A stretch of DNA of 64,000 nucleotides from Hymenolepis diminuta (lineage: Eukaryota; Platyhelminthes; Cestoda; Cyclophyllidea; Hymenolepididae). The translations under genes were made by a program, and so were the position numbers. The DNA is taken from assembly GCA_900708905.1 (NCBI GenBank), contig CAADRB010000019.1, positions 2,270,406-2,334,405 of the forward strand, written 5' to 3'. The notes below the pieces were generated by a model. That model did not search any database, was not told where the DNA came from, and was given only the letters and a program-made list of their open reading frames with translations. Positions 1 to 13,800 of this stretch are shown in pieces. Every line of letters begins with the position of its first letter. The stretch's first letter is position 1.

Positions 1-303
1 CGCCCTCTAGAAGATTAATTATTTGTACCGAATACGTTTTATAAATGAAGTTTGGGCAGTAAAAGCTCTGCTACCTTTAACAAGTGCATTTTAATTTCGC
101 TAAAGGTAGACTAAAGGTTTCGATCTTTTGTAGTAAATCCCACATTTAAATTTTACAAAGTTTTTTCGGACAGTTTAGGTGTATCTAGTGAGAATCCATT
201 CAATTTTAAATTAAATCAGAAACCAGGTTTACTGTGCTAGAGTTGATACTGATAGCACCAACTTAACATGTCTCATTATCGTTTGGCTTCACTTTTAATT
301 TCT
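1..303. other. Intergenic, no gene seen
   Basis: AT-rich DNA at the left edge with no open frame or splice-bounded exon that I can support. It abuts the target-site duplication of the family-A element that follows. Confidence 0.5.
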
Positions 304-308
304 GTTAT

Positions 309-634
309 AGTAATAACGTTAAATCTATCGGGGCCACATTAATCGAATATTTGGAATAAGCCAAGTCATTTATGTCGCCAGATCAGTTCGGAGGTGACAG
401 GCAAGGCACCTCAATCTACTAATGAGTAAATTAGGTTTATGTAAAAATATTTTTTTGTTAGACGTCATTCATGCCTCGTCGTCGGTGTCTCGATGTGATG
501 ATCGACACTTGTTTAGCCATTCATGTGAAAACAGTCAAACACACAGCGGGACCACCTGTGGATACTATAGTGGAAATCTTATCGCCAATCATTTCTAATC
601 GCCAGCTGTTGATAAACATCTACTGGCTATAGGA
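309..634 (+). mobile_element. Family A solo-LTR-like repeat, copy A1
   Basis: This 326-bp element aligns along its length with copies at 36690-37011 (inverted) and 56755-57084. It is flanked on both sides by the same 5 bases, GTTAT (304-308 and 635-639), as expected for a target-site duplication made by an LTR-retrotransposon integrase. The terminal TG...CA of the best copy is decayed here to AG...GA. Its 3' part contains a conserved hairpin region (GCCAG ... CTGGC). No coding capacity is seen. The solo LTR reading is inference from size, termini and duplication. Confidence 0.75.
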
Positions 635-639
635 GTTAT

Positions 640-1163
640 AATCCGCTCTTCTCTGTAAGATACCGTAATCGACTCTCAGATTCCCCAAGACGTTACACTA
701 GTTACAAATATTACCCGACAACACCGCAATACAAAACGACCCAAACCATCACATCAAAATAAGATATTTTCGTCTCGATAGGGCGATTTATATTATGCGT
801 CATTTACACCCGTAATGTAAATAAATTCGTTCGAATGAAAGAGTATTAGATGATGGAAAATAAAGAATTCGCATATGAGAATTATTTTTGAGAAAATATT
901 AATTTCTTTTGTATAACGATTTTATAATCAGGTATAAATAACAAGCCTATAAATATCGTGATGAGTTGATTCCTAATTTGTGGTAAAATACAGAAAAGGA
1001 GAACGTACTCATGTATTATATTGCTTTTAAAACTAAAATACAAAAAAACCAATATTCTGTAGTAAATTCATTATATAATCATAACATGTGTATAAATTTA
1101 TTTTAGAGTCCAATAATCTCTTTGAAATCACTCTTCCATTTCGGCTAATTTCAAAGTGATCAC
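640..1163. other. UTP6 upstream region
   Basis: AT-rich region upstream of UTP6. A TATAAATA string lies at 933-940, about 225 nt before the start codon; it is not firm evidence of a promoter. The segment 783-840 resembles a piece at about 58872-58930 and is entered separately. Confidence 0.4.
790..840 (+). repeat. Short dispersed repeat fragment, copy 1
   Basis: About 50 bp starting TTATGCGTCATTTACA and including AAATAAATTCGTTCGAAT closely matches 58880-58930, with about six differences seen by eye. It lies 155 bp after family-A copy A1. The other copy lies 1.8 kb after copy A2 in the same order. Because A1 has perfect target duplications, the fragment is probably outside that element. Confidence 0.55.
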
Positions 1164-4100
1164 ATGGCCGAGATAGTTGAGCGTAATATAGAGAATATCC
1201 TCAAGGAAATTGCGCATATCCGAAAAGCAAAACTATTTAATGAGGATGAAATAAGGTAAATTAATATGTTTCGATCTGATTAAAATCTATAGGGAAATTG
1301 TTCGACATCGAAGAATGCATGAGTACAGCATTCAAAAACGTAATAAAAGAATATCAGATTATGATTCCTACATTGCGACAGAACTCGGCTTTTTACGACT
1401 CGTTGGATTGCGTCGAAAGAAAACAATGGATTATAGATTCAGGGATGAGATTGAAAAGTCTATTCTCTCCCGTCTTGTCCGTCTTCACAGAGTAGGTTTA
1501 CCACTAATAATTAACCCTATATTTAGCAGTCCTGCTACAGATTTCAAGGACACTTAAATGTATGGATGCGATTTTTGCTATTTAATCGCAAACTCGGACG
1601 TCACATGGCAGTAGTTCGTCTCTGGGAGAGAATCCTTCAAGTTCACGGAAGAACAGATCCTCGACTTTGGGCTGCAGCTGCTTCTTTCCATTTAAACGAA
1701 GGCTGTCGTGCCCAGGCTAGATCTTGTTTGTCAAAACTGAAGGATGAACGTCGTGCTCTTAAAATAGCCTCTAAGAAGTTGAGGCGCCTTGGCAAGAATC
1801 CCACTTGTCCCCAGGAACGGGCTCTTTTGCGTAAGTAATCTCTTTAATTAGTTATGTTTATTTGGTCTATACATTTTTATGTTTTTTTTCGTTTTCTAAT
1901 AATTACCTCTAGCTAGTAAACAATGCATTTTGACTTTAGCTTCCTACTAAAAATAGGATTTTTATTTCTTTTTATACGAAGAATAAATTCCATGTTGAAG
2001 TAAGTTAGTAATTCACTACACAGTCACTCCCATCCGAAAATTTGGATTCCATCTCATAAATATTATATTACAATAATATTCGGTGGTCTCTAATGAAATT
2101 CAACGGCATTGTGAAATTGTTTGTACAAATATTGACCCATACGTAATGTCAAAACAACAGAATGTGACAATGGTGCTTCCACGTACGATTACCACTTCTC
2201 GCTACTAAGTTGAATGTCAAATTGCTCATTGTCTGAGACGCCGTTTTTGCATTCTCAGTGTCGTGTCAGATATCATAGGAGAGACTGAATGCGTCTATTT
2301 TGTGATTCTGTCCTAGGTAGTGTTTATCACATAACAATGAGGGATAGTCTACCTAAATTTAACTCAACCAATTGCTCTAGTAATATTGGCAGAATAGAAT
2401 TAACAGACAATGGAAATTACTTGTCAACTGAAGATGCCACCGTTATTTTATGGGTGGGCCTGGTGTAAAGATGTGGGTATTTTTTATTTTCTTTTCTGAA
2501 CTCATCCGTCGGTTTGTTGCATGAAATGAACATAAACTTATGTGCAACGTACGTAGAGGTGACGAGATCAGTGCACATCAATGCCCATTTAGTAATGTGG
2601 ATGACCTATCTCAGTATACAGTTCTGGTAAATAGAGTATTAAATTTTGAGGGACTTCCTGAAGTTTTTTTAACATCCTTCCACAGATTTGAGATATTTTA
2701 CACTGCAATGAGTATTACATAAAAATGGTGAGTCAATAGTGATGTTTGTCGTTTGTTTTCGGAGATGGGTCCAGTCAGTGCTACTTGTTGCTTCGTGATT
2801 TGTTGGTTTTTATTTAACTCTCATAGCAGTCTGCAAGCAAAAGAGTGAAAGGTTATAATTATCCTAAACTTTTTGTAATTGACTTGCCAAATTCTATCCT
2901 CTCTGTGTTTAATTGTTTCTGCATTTTAGTATCAGCAATTGGTAGCTTCATTGGCGGTTATCTACTCAGGAATTTTAAAAATATTAAAAATTTTAAGGCA
3001 AGCTCAGTATCTGATTCCCAAAAGTCTTCATATGGAGGCATTGTATGTATGAAAGGGTTTAATAGATGTACACGCGTAGTTTTCGTACCTTTTAGTCAGT
3101 AGCTTCGAGTGGCTTTTCAGTTACCAGCATTGTTTTAACTATAGAAATGATTTGAATAATGTGGTTCTTGCCCACAGAGTGCCATATAATCTCCATTTTC
3201 TTCCAGACATGGAGACCTATCATTTTAACAAACTTCGCCAGTCCCTAAACCACTCAGTTCAACTCACGTGGGATCGCACTCATTTACGCAGTATTAGAGA
3301 AGCTCGACGACTTCTCACTCAAGGTCTTTCCTTCAACGAGGACTCTGTGGACCTTTTGCTGGAACTTCTCAAGCTGGAAGGTACAGCAGCCGACTTCTTC
3401 ACCAGACGCGTTTCTAAGCGACTAGCCAAGGCACAAGAGGTCGATATGGAAATAGAAGAAATGAAATCGGAAGTGTACAATGAGAGAAAATCGAAACGAG
3501 CTCAACGACGCGAACGTGAGAGGGAACTAAAAGTTAAGGAAGAAAGGGAAGATGCAGCGAATTTCGTAAGCCATATTATTTTGTATTATAACATTTTACT
3601 TACATCGATTAAGTAATAATTTTTACATAATAGATAAGTGAAGTTTCTGAAGATGTGAATTTTGTTATATCGGGCGGAACCTTTAAACTAGTCTTGGAGC
3701 GCTTTCTCACCTTCTCCAAGGCCACGTCGAAACATTTGGCGGCTGCAGTAGAGATTGCTGAAAAGCTCTCCCGTTTTGCTGGCAAGGATATCATAGCCAA
3801 GCTTAAGGAAAGGTAATTGCTATATTTTATTACTTCGATAATTTTATGATTTTGATAAATTAGAGTATTTTTACGTGTATGGGGGATTATTTCCTGACTT
3901 GAATTATTCAACATGTCTTTACACAATTTCAGCACTGGATTTTACTTCAATAAGAGTTTAAGACTTGAAATTTTATTCGGAGGCGGGGTAGTATCACTAC
4001 AGATATCAATAAACACTTTTATTCATCCAAACATAAACAGAAAACCGTCCTTAAATAAGTCAATCCTAAATTTGGCAGTTAAGTAAATAGATAACTTATA

Positions 4101-6825
4101 GGGTAATGAGGACCGTATATAAGGAAATATACCTAGACAAGGGCGTTGATTTGACTTAGGTTAACAAATAAAGGGGTGATAGGTAAGAGGAAGTGACTAT
4201 TCTACTATAAACTTCAGTGTCGAAGTCATTTTATTAGACAATTAAATCACTAATATAGGGAGGGGAAAGGTTTATACGGATAGCTCGTTGTTATTTTATT
4301 AAAGGTGCTTTTTGGGTCTTTCAAGATGTGTCATCGTAGTATCTGTATGGTTTTCTTTTTATACAGGCAACAAGAACTACATGATGCAGATGTGGCTGAA
4401 GCCAAAAGGAGACAAGATGAGGTACGTTCTCAAATTCTTTCATATTATTCTTGTCTGCGTGTGTTTCCATAACGTTCTGTCTTTAGAATTGGTTATTATT
4501 GTCTCATTTCCACAGTGTCTTGCTTTTTTTATCAATTATTTAATATCTTTAATATTAAGTATGAGTGTATTTTATACATTACAAGGGACATTCAAGAAGT
4601 AACTATCTGAAATTACAAGAATATAGTTATCATTCAGTTATTTAAAAAATCGACGAACTCAAATAACACCAGCCGGCAGTTTCTTAAGACGATCTTATGT
4701 GCAACTTATAGCTCTGAGTTTTGCATGATTGGTCTTGATTGTCTGCATCGCTGTGAGTACACACTTCTGGGTTGCTTAATGACCATCTGCACTGAAAAAA
4801 ATGTTTTTGAACCCCATAGCAGACTGATAAATTGAAAGTTTCGAGATCTTTGGATTTTTGCGTTTCAATCTTGTAAGTTTTTAATTGAACTTTTAAAGCT
4901 TATTTTGTATTCATTCTAGATGTTAATGGTATGTGAAGAAATTTCGCTCCTACTATTAAGAACTCTCGGTTCATTGAAACTGATATCTTTCTAATGATGT
5001 ATATATTACTACTGCATGATGAAATTAAGGTCTACTAGTGTCTAATTTACACTGTATTTTTACGTTATCATCGGTATTTGTTATTTTTCATTAGTATTTC
5101 TAATGCTTGTTTATTTGAATGTCATGGTATCCCTATTTCTAATTTGTAAAACTAATATCTCCTTGTGTTCTTAAAATGTCATTTTCCAGTCAAATACTTG
5201 GAAAAATCGAGCTTTAACTGGAGTACTCATCAAATCTACCTCGTTCATGATAAATAATTTTTATTAGGTGTTAATCACCAGTATACTTTATGTTAATATC
5301 ACAATGCCTCAAGTGCTGGTTTGTTAAAAATTATCATCTTTGTGTATCCTTAACCTGCCACCTTGGAATCAAATATTATCTTTTTTCTGCCAGGCGAATA
5401 TTTATATTACTAGCGTTTATGTGAATACACCCGAAAAAATGGTCTGAATCACGTGTCTCTTAGAGGCGCTGGTTGAGATCAGAGTTGTCTACTGACGTTT
5501 AGTAATTTTTGAATGATTGGTATTAGGTGATTTAATTAAGTGCCTTTTTTAGAGATCTCCTGGCGAAGATTCGGAATGTTTTATTTTTTTTGTTTCCGAG
5601 GTGCTAACGTTCTACGTTATATTCAGAATCTTCAAATTGCGATAACGAACCAGTGTTATTTTATAGGTTGTCTATTATTGCAAAACACCTTTAACGCCTT
5701 ACTCATCGTAAAATCGTTTACAGTTGATAAATGAGTAAAGCACGTTATTATTATGCTATCCCTCTAGTCTACTACATATTGGTAAACGCTTTGCTAAATG
5801 AACTCAAGAGTTGAAATTGTTAAAATATGACTTAATTGTGCATTGACTTAGCTGTTTTAGAGCACAAAACGCATTTGTCAGAACTGCAAATTCTTTAAAT
5901 GAAAATACGATTCTGCTTCAAACTCTTCTATGTAATATTTCCATACTCTTATTGAATTCGTCCGATACATTTAACGTCCTTAAATGTTTCACAAAAGACC
6001 CGTCTTTTATCCTAGATCCTTAAATCTTGATAATACATATGTACATATATATATATATATATATATGTACATATATCTATGGTTTATATAACGTTGTTGT
6101 AAGTCAAAGCTTTGAGTATTGTGAAATGTTCATTGAGTATATTAATATTTTTCATATTAGAATGCCAACAAGAAGTTAGGTCCCATTTCCCTATTAAAAG
6201 AAGCCACCGAAGCTGCAAAGGTACATTACAAAGAACTCCAGGTCCTGCTTGACCAAGCTGCTGGGACTGAAAACGATGATGACATCGATGCTGCGCTTGT
6301 GGAATGGAAGAAGTGGTATCAACCAACGAGCAAGTCCAGTGATCTCTTACAAATTACTGACCCCTCTGTCGACCCTATTTGGATGAAACTACTCGTCCTT
6401 CGGATATATATCCTTGTTGTGGCTAAAACCCTTTCCAAAGTGAAAATTGACATGGTGAGGAAGAAAGAGGAGATGCTCAAAATGTATCAAGATTTCAAAA
6501 TCAAACAAGATGCACGTGTTCAGGATACTAGAAACCTAATGGACCTTCTAGCTACATCGACTTGGGGTTCAAAAGTTATCGGTAGGTTTACTAAGCTACT
6601 AATCAATCCTGTTGGTAGTATATAATCTGTTAGAATGGTATCAATTCCTAAATATTTCTTTTAGACTTTTGGCATCTGTTCATGGAATTTGAAGAAAAAC
6701 TTGGCGATTGTTCGCGATTGCCCTCTCTGAGGTGGAGAGCGGAGAAATGTTTGAATGAGGGTCTACGAACTAAATTCCTTGCTTATTTATCAACTTCTGG
6801 TGGTCAGAAGATGGAGTTTTTGTAA
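1164..6825 (+). CDS. UTP6: UTP6, small-subunit processome component
   Basis: Homologue of U3 snoRNA-associated protein 6, a HAT-repeat scaffold of the nucleolar small-subunit processome needed for 18S rRNA maturation. Exons: 1164-1255, 1293-1491, 1527-1830, 3180-3565, 3634-3812, 4367-4421, 6161-6581, 6665-6825. They sum to 1,797 nt, giving 598 residues, almost exactly the length of human UTP6 (about 597). All junction phases agree. The N-terminus (MAEIVERNIENIL) and the family stretches after it (KRNKRISDYDSYI, KKTMDYRFRDEIEKSI) are clear. A HAT-type repeat follows (LNVWMRFLLF ... VVRLWERILQVH ... DPRLW), and the C-terminus reads DFWHLFMEFEEKLGD, like the family's last repeat. Introns 1 and 2 are only 37 and 35 nt. 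Exon 4 must use the second AG of CAGAG to keep frame. A lysine/arginine/glutamate-rich segment in exon 4 looks lineage-specific. The gene is convergent with the K2P channel about 1 kb downstream. Confidence 0.93.
6037..6074. repeat. 38-bp perfect palindrome with (AT)11 core
   Basis: The arms ATATGTAC and GTACATAT flank eleven AT units, so the whole 38 bp is a perfect palindrome. It could form a cruciform or an RNA hairpin. It lies about 90 bp before exon 7 of UTP6, inside intron 6. Confidence 0.9.
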
Positions 6826-7839
6826 ATTATTAGCTTAGGATACGTTTGTGAATATATATGTGTAAATTTATGGTTTTTTTTATGTGTAAAGGCGGAAGTT
6901 GCGCTGTCCGGAAATGTGCTTTAGAATGTCTAATCAGTCGGAACTTATATAAAGTAGAATCTCAACTCTTAAGACTGGGATCGTTAAGACTGTTTTATTT
7001 GTTGCTTTGTGTGAACCCTTAATATCTATATCTTCTGTAAATTGTAATTTAACCTGTTCGTTTAGTCATTATTTCGTTCTAGAGATGAACAGGACTATCT
7101 GAGATTAAACAAATGGGCTTGATGCCAGTAATTTAGTAATTTCGACGCTCACACCTAGAAATGTAATATCACCCAAAAAGAACTCATTGGTTCGATTACT
7201 GGCTAACCAGGGAGCCAGTCACTGATCACATGTCCAATTCTAGTTAAATACCTAAATTTCTTTAGTAAAAGATTGTCGTTTGAGATACAAGTCTTTTTCT
7301 TCTGCTACCTGGTCTCGGTAAATGTTGCTGTTATAAACTGGACAACCGGAGAAACTTCAAACTATCTACCTGCGCAGGATGAATGTTCGAGGCCAAACCC
7401 ATTTAAGTGAAACCTGATCCTCATAGTCTAACTACATGGAGAGGTAGTGGTAGAGGCTACCGCAGGTGATTTAAATAAGTCCTGTTAAATTGTGGTAATA
7501 GTTGAGACCAGTTTTGATTGCACTGGATATACCTATTTTATTCACAAAACAAAGAGGAAAGTGAAGGAATAGTTGAATATTTTGATAGATAACATATTTG
7601 TTGTAATGTTAGCCTAATTTCAACTTAGACTAAAGCAATTACTGAATATGAATTTAATAAATTAAAAGATGAGTCAAAAAGAAAACCTTGCACAAGCAGT
7701 TTTGTAACGTAATTTTGAAACGACTTACTTTCGAAATACATGAAATACAAGATTAGAGGTTATTATATCTCGGCAGTGGGCGATAAAATAATTCTGTTTG
7801 AAAATGGTTTTCGTTGAGTAAAGTCCATCCACGTAAACT
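6826..7839. other. UTP6 / K2P convergent intergenic region
   Basis: About 1 kb between two stop codons facing each other, holding both 3' UTRs. On the minus strand an AATAAA is found at 7542-7537, about 300 nt after the K2P stop, and is a plausible poly(A) signal. No canonical AATAAA is seen just after UTP6. No gene is seen. Confidence 0.5.
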
Positions 7840-10800
7840 TTATGGCTTTTTTATTGATTTGTTGTCTCCCATTCCTTTGTCATCATAATCCATGTCACCT
7901 CCAAATGCTTCGTTATCTTCACCGCCAAAATAAGAATCAACAGTAGCTATTTCCAATTCACCATCTTCGACAAGATTAATATCATTCTCAATGCCCCTCG
8001 TTGAAGCATTTCTCTTAGACATTTGTTGTTTCGCTGTTCTTGATCTCACAGAGCAATGTCCCTTATGTTTGCGTAGCACACAGACTGGTTTCTTCATTTT
8101 GGGGGAGGAATTTCCTAGGTCCTTTGAATGACAGTAGTCATAACAACCGTTCGACTTGGTACTACTGACAACACCGACACTTTCAAATAGTCCAAGGTCA
8201 TCGGCAGTACTACTTATTTCGTGGTGAGAGTCTGGACGAAGTTCACCACCAGTGGTCTCTTTATCGAAATCGCCACCTTCACGAATCTCCTCGACGACTT
8301 CCATTTCATCATTCTCGGTTTTAGTGACGATGCGCAGGGAACGACCAATCCAACGAACCTTGTCCACAAACTCCTCTTTCATCAACTCGAAGCACATAGA
8401 GAGAAGTGCGAGACCCACAAGAGAGTAGAGAGCTCCGATCAGTAACTCTGTTATGGTCTCTGGCTAATTAAAAATTTAGAGAAAATTATTTTAGTTGTTT
8501 TTTTTCAGCTTTCATTCTATATTAGCTAATCTAGAAAATGACTGTAATTTTTCAGTTAGCATATACGAATTGCACAAGGGGACGCATGGCTTTTAACAGA
8601 AATGTGACGGCAGCCTGTAAAAGCGAAACTGCCTCATTTGTTATTTGCTTGACACACCAATGAACATTTAAGTCAGGTGAGGTTTTGTCCTAGCTACAGT
8701 AGAGTGATGATTTATAATCAAACCTGCTGCATATTCCAGAAGGGAGTGGCGGGGGGNNNNNNNNNNNNNNNNNNGTTTGAAGCCAACCTCTGGAACTGAC
8801 TATTTATACATGTAGAGCTGTCAGTTTTTCTAGGTAAGTTAACTCAACTCAGTTCTATTTAACCGGCTCAGCTCTCGCTTTAAACTTTACGTGCTTAAAG
8901 TTTATTCTATCATAGAAGAAATAAGTTAGCCCCGCACAAGTTCTGTCATTGCAACATTGCCCAAATGACGTGTCTAAATAAAAAAGAAAGGAAAGATCAG
9001 TCTGTAGAAAAATAAAAAAATTAAAATAGAGTGATTTAGATAGTATTCGCAACCTCCTAGATTTTTGTGAACATCAAACAACAGTGAGTTCAAAAAATAG
9101 CTCTATTTCCAAGTTAAATATTTTAATAATCAATTTTGCAGCTTATACTTATAATGGAGTATTATTTAGAAATTTAAATGTACATAAGCATTCGTCTGTA
9201 CTTTTCTAAATCGCTCGAGAATCTAAAGTAGAGCTGATGACCTGGAGTTTTACATGATGGTTCTTATATTGATACGAGTATATACATTGCAATGATCTAT
9301 CATCATTTTGCATTTTTATTTGAATTGATTTTTGAACTGATAACTTGGCGGGTTCTGGAACGGTCAAACGTCTAGAGATCTTTTTACGGGTTAATTTTTA
9401 ATCACTCTACACTTGATTATCACCTCCTACTCAGGGAGGTAGGTGAGTAGGTGATAACTACTCAGTTATCAACATTTCTTTATTAAGAACCTCCTAACTC
9501 AGTATCCTTTCGATATAAAAATTAACATTAGTCTTTTCATGGCTTCGAAGTTGGTCAGGCTCAATACCATAGACCAGATAGCTAAATAGACTCATCTTTT
9601 TCACAAAACATTTGGACTTCTTAATGATTCATGATACATGCATTCTTATCATAATATATACGATGCGGTGAGATTAGCCATTACCTTCATTTTAACATTC
9701 GTTAAAATCCATGTAAAAGGATGTTTATTTTTCCAAATTAGCTGATGTCGATTAAAGAAATATTGTGATAAATTATGAAAGATTTATGAAGATATGCATT
9801 ATATGAAGTATGAAGGTGCCAAAATCTTAGCAGTTGAATAGAGAAAACAAAACATTTATCTAATCACATAAAATATATAATTAAATTTACAAATAAATAT
9901 AATAAAAAATGAAAAACTCGAAGTCTTTTGTTAATACTGTCGATAAATGGGAGATATCAAACTTGTATATTCCCACATTTTTAGAATACTTTATTTTATT
10001 TTCGATTATCAGAATAGTGTCTTTATCTTGTCAACTTTTATTCTAATAATATAAATTACCTTAGATGTTCTTCCCCTTAAAGTTTTTTTAAATTAGACAA
10101 ATTATTTACTCATTAATTAATAAGCGAGCTTATAAGAATAAATTAATTCCGAACATAGGGAAAAAAACGGAACTTTTCGCTCTTTCCAGGGGATGAGGTA
10201 TGATCAGAAGACAAGCTAAAGGTTTAACTTAAATAGTTTTCTCTTCTCGTGGTCTGTGATCAGGAGATATACAAACCTAAGTGTAATTATTCAGTATGCT
10301 AACTGTGGAAATTTGGTAGACATCCTTCAAGAAGCAATTAAGAGGCCTTCAAATGTTTTGCAGAAAAATTTAAGAGCATACTGTTGTCAAACAGCTCTTT
10401 GCAGTCATAAGCAAAAATTCATTTGAAATGTCTCTTTCGTATGACATTTGAAAGTTTGTCATCTTCTAGTCATTTTATTCTCACTTTAATATACTGTAAG
10501 TCTAAAAGGATTAAACAACGCTCGATCAAGGAGAGATTAATGAATTTAGTCCTTAGTCCTTAAAGTGTGACACAGAATTTTGGAGAACTTTAAAATTATG
10601 GATGTCTTCTCAATTTACATCCGTATATCGAAATCTTTTTAATATTTCTACGTTTCATTATTATTGATTCTCCAATATTTTCAACTCCGCTGTGTTGAAA
10701 TTTAACCATTCAGTTCAATCGTAAAACCATGAGTGTGAGTGTAAATGTGGAATCCTAAGTTTAAAAGATTGCGACATTGCACTGGGAATCCAATTTACCA

Positions 10801-13800
10801 TCTAAAACCAAACTCAGTTAGAACATGTCCCTCATGATACTCAGACTTTATTCTCTATTTCTATTCAACTCCATCTCCTTCGCCCGTATTGGACCGCTTA
10901 CTGTGCCCATTTGTGGACTCTTTTCCATGATTACGAGTTGTATTTTTGAGTTTTTCCAGTTATTATTGACAAATAATAAGAATCATTATACGATTGCATT
11001 TCTGTTGCAGCTGTTTGTGCAACTCAATATTTCCAGTTTTTATTTATGCAATGCTGTATTGAAAAATTTGATGTCCAATAAAATTTTCATCACTTTGCAA
11101 ACCAAGTGCTGTTCAGTAAAAATCAATTTTGAAATATCCAGAGTCAACCCCAAATTTAAAATATGCTTTCTGATATTCACTTTTAAATGTTTAGAAATTG
11201 GGCATTTGAATATAACCGAAAAGCCTGCTTACCTTATCGAACCGTCCATTTCCTGGTACCAAGTCACCAAAACCAATGGTGGATATAGTGATGACAGCAA
11301 AGTAGGCACCATCAATGGGTGACCAGTCGACTTCCCAAATACGGAAGAGGAAGGCACCAATTGCAACGTAGGCAACGATGACAAGCATGACAATCGTGAT
11401 GGGAATTCCAGCGTCTTCAGTGTCTTGAAACTCTCGATAAATTTCTCGAATTTCGTCGTCTTCGTCCGATTCATCGTCTATTACGACTGAAGCCATCTAT
11501 TTAAGAGCTTTATTTTTATTAAAAACATTTTTTTCAAATGTTCTAAATAAATCGGAGATCATGTACGACAGGATGCAAATTTCTCTATCTTCGTATGAAC
11601 TCAAGAACGCAAATATTTAAATAATGCTTTTTATCGAGCCTGAATGTATCTAATGTCAATTAAGTGAGTGAGTAAGCATCTTCAAAAAGTCTACCATATC
11701 ACTAACTTGTGAAATCCAAAGTAAGCACACGTACTTCGGCAGCTATTAAGAAAGATATAAAGTTGATGGCGCTAGTTATAATTGCCATCCCAATGTAAAA
11801 AAGAATCCAGCACAGGGCTGCAAACGTAATAAAATGTGAAATTTAATTTGAGTAGAAATTGATGCGGAATATTAGATAAAATATTTTTTACATAAACATA
11901 AACAGAAGGAAATGAAAGGTAAATTCATAAACCATAAGTAAATCGATTTTGAAATATCTGTAAAAAAGAAGTTTTTTTCTCTCATTTTTCTGCCTATGTA
12001 TTATCGCCTCATAGATTGCTATCAGAGAACTAGAATATTTTTTAAACTTTGACTTTCTGTCGATACTGTTTTTCATTCTTAGCATAATAATATTAAAATT
12101 ACAAGAAAAGTCAAATAATAACGTGGTGAGATTAATTGGGATTATAATGTCAATCCATCTATCTTTTGCATCTTATCTGAACCTGAAAATTAATGAAAAT
12201 GTTGGAGGTCTTGCAAAAAAGACTATTAATGACGAATATAAAGTGAACTAATAATTATCAGTGTGATTTTCGAAGGTACAACTCTGCCATCCGGTCTGTC
12301 ATTCAAAAAGTGAAACTTGTACATTTCCGCTCGTCGGAATTCTAAGCACATAAGCATGGAAAAATCCAAATAAACAATTTATTTTCTGACTGCTATTTGA
12401 TTTTCGCATTAGTGATGACACAATTAGATCTCATTAATTAAGAATTATATGTAATTAATAAGTGATTAAGTTGTCAAATAATAAAATTGATTTCCAGTAA
12501 TAATATTTCGCCGAAAATGGAGAGGTTAATAAAGGACTTTTTCAGACTATATATTTCGCAATTGCAAATTAATCTAAAGTTGGAAATATAACGTGAAGGT
12601 CAAGTTTTCTTAATACAAACCCAAAATTTCGCTAAATTATCTGAATTCCAACATTTGACATTGTATATTTACGGAAAAAATCTTTCCAAGTGTTAACAGC
12701 ACTTGATTATGTAGAGTGAATGTATTTTTTGGAGAAGTTTGTATGAGAAACCCACATTCCACTACCAGCCAGAATTAACTACTGCGATTGGTCACCTACA
12801 CTAATGAATGCGGACAGATGGGTACTGGTCTCGCGACATCTGACGTTGCAGACGTGCACGTTAAGCATTACTAAATAATGGTAATTACATTGATATAAAT
12901 CAGTCAATTATCATCGCAGAATAATTTTTCAAAATAGCTAACCTTTGGAGGTGGTATCGGTTCTCCACTTAATTTTGCCTTCATTTCCATATGACGACGC
13001 AAATCCTCTTGGAGACGCCTAAGTCGGAGTAGGCGTTTGTTTCGACGTCGAATCTTAATGTCACGGAAACACCGACAACAGCAAAGGTTCATGTAGATGA
13101 AACGGAATAGGTAGGCCAGCATTTGACCGATGCTGCCCAGGCAGATAAGAATCAGAGGAATTCCCGGAATGCAGTAGAACATGCATACTAGACGACCCCA
13201 CTGAGTTGTTGGTGTAACGTGACCATAACCTAATCAAAATCACAAACTGGTGTTTTGTGAGTAAAATTAACTATAAATACGGTTATTATTTTAACAAAGT
13301 TAATGTAGGTGTCAAATTATAGAAGTATAAATGAAGCCTCTTTAATAATCCTGTAGCAAATTTGCTACAGCTGCGTAACTAACTGCGTAATCGGGAAGAA
13401 TTCGAAGACAAATAACTTTCACATGATCACTCTTGAAATAATACCATAATTATAAATTTATTTATCAAAACTTAAAGTTACTGTTTGATTGTGTTTGTGA
13501 ATACGGCATTCAAAGGGAAGTGTGGAGCTCACAATGCTACCAAGGCCGATCAAGGGAATCTCACATTCACTAGAACGTTCTGGAAAGTGCGGTGTGTAAC
13601 CGGTCTCGTAGGGAACAACCGTGGATGGGCGTGCAGAAGCCTTCCCAGCCAATCAGCAATCAATATCCCTGCAGCGTATCCTTGATTGTATTTAATGACT
13701 AAACTTTTGGTAGCGCGCCATAGTGAGCAATAGACTCTCTCCACTCATTGCCTTCTTTGTTCTCGCTACTTTGGACATAAACAAGCTGATTTTGGGGCAA

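Noticed and set aside
2845..3102. 85-codon plus-strand frame between UTP6 exons 3 and 4
   Set aside because: Does not start with ATG, lies wholly in UTP6 intron 3, and no splice frame links it to the gene.
6084..6326. 80-codon minus-strand frame
   Set aside because: Antisense shadow of UTP6 exon 7.
10825..11322. 165-codon plus-strand frame
   Set aside because: Its 3' part is antisense to K2P exon 3, the rest lies in the intron, and its composition is low-complexity hydrophobic; it is a shadow.
13485..13744. Short frames of 64-66 codons on both strands
   Set aside because: They lie in repeat B1 and are not kept open in copy B2.
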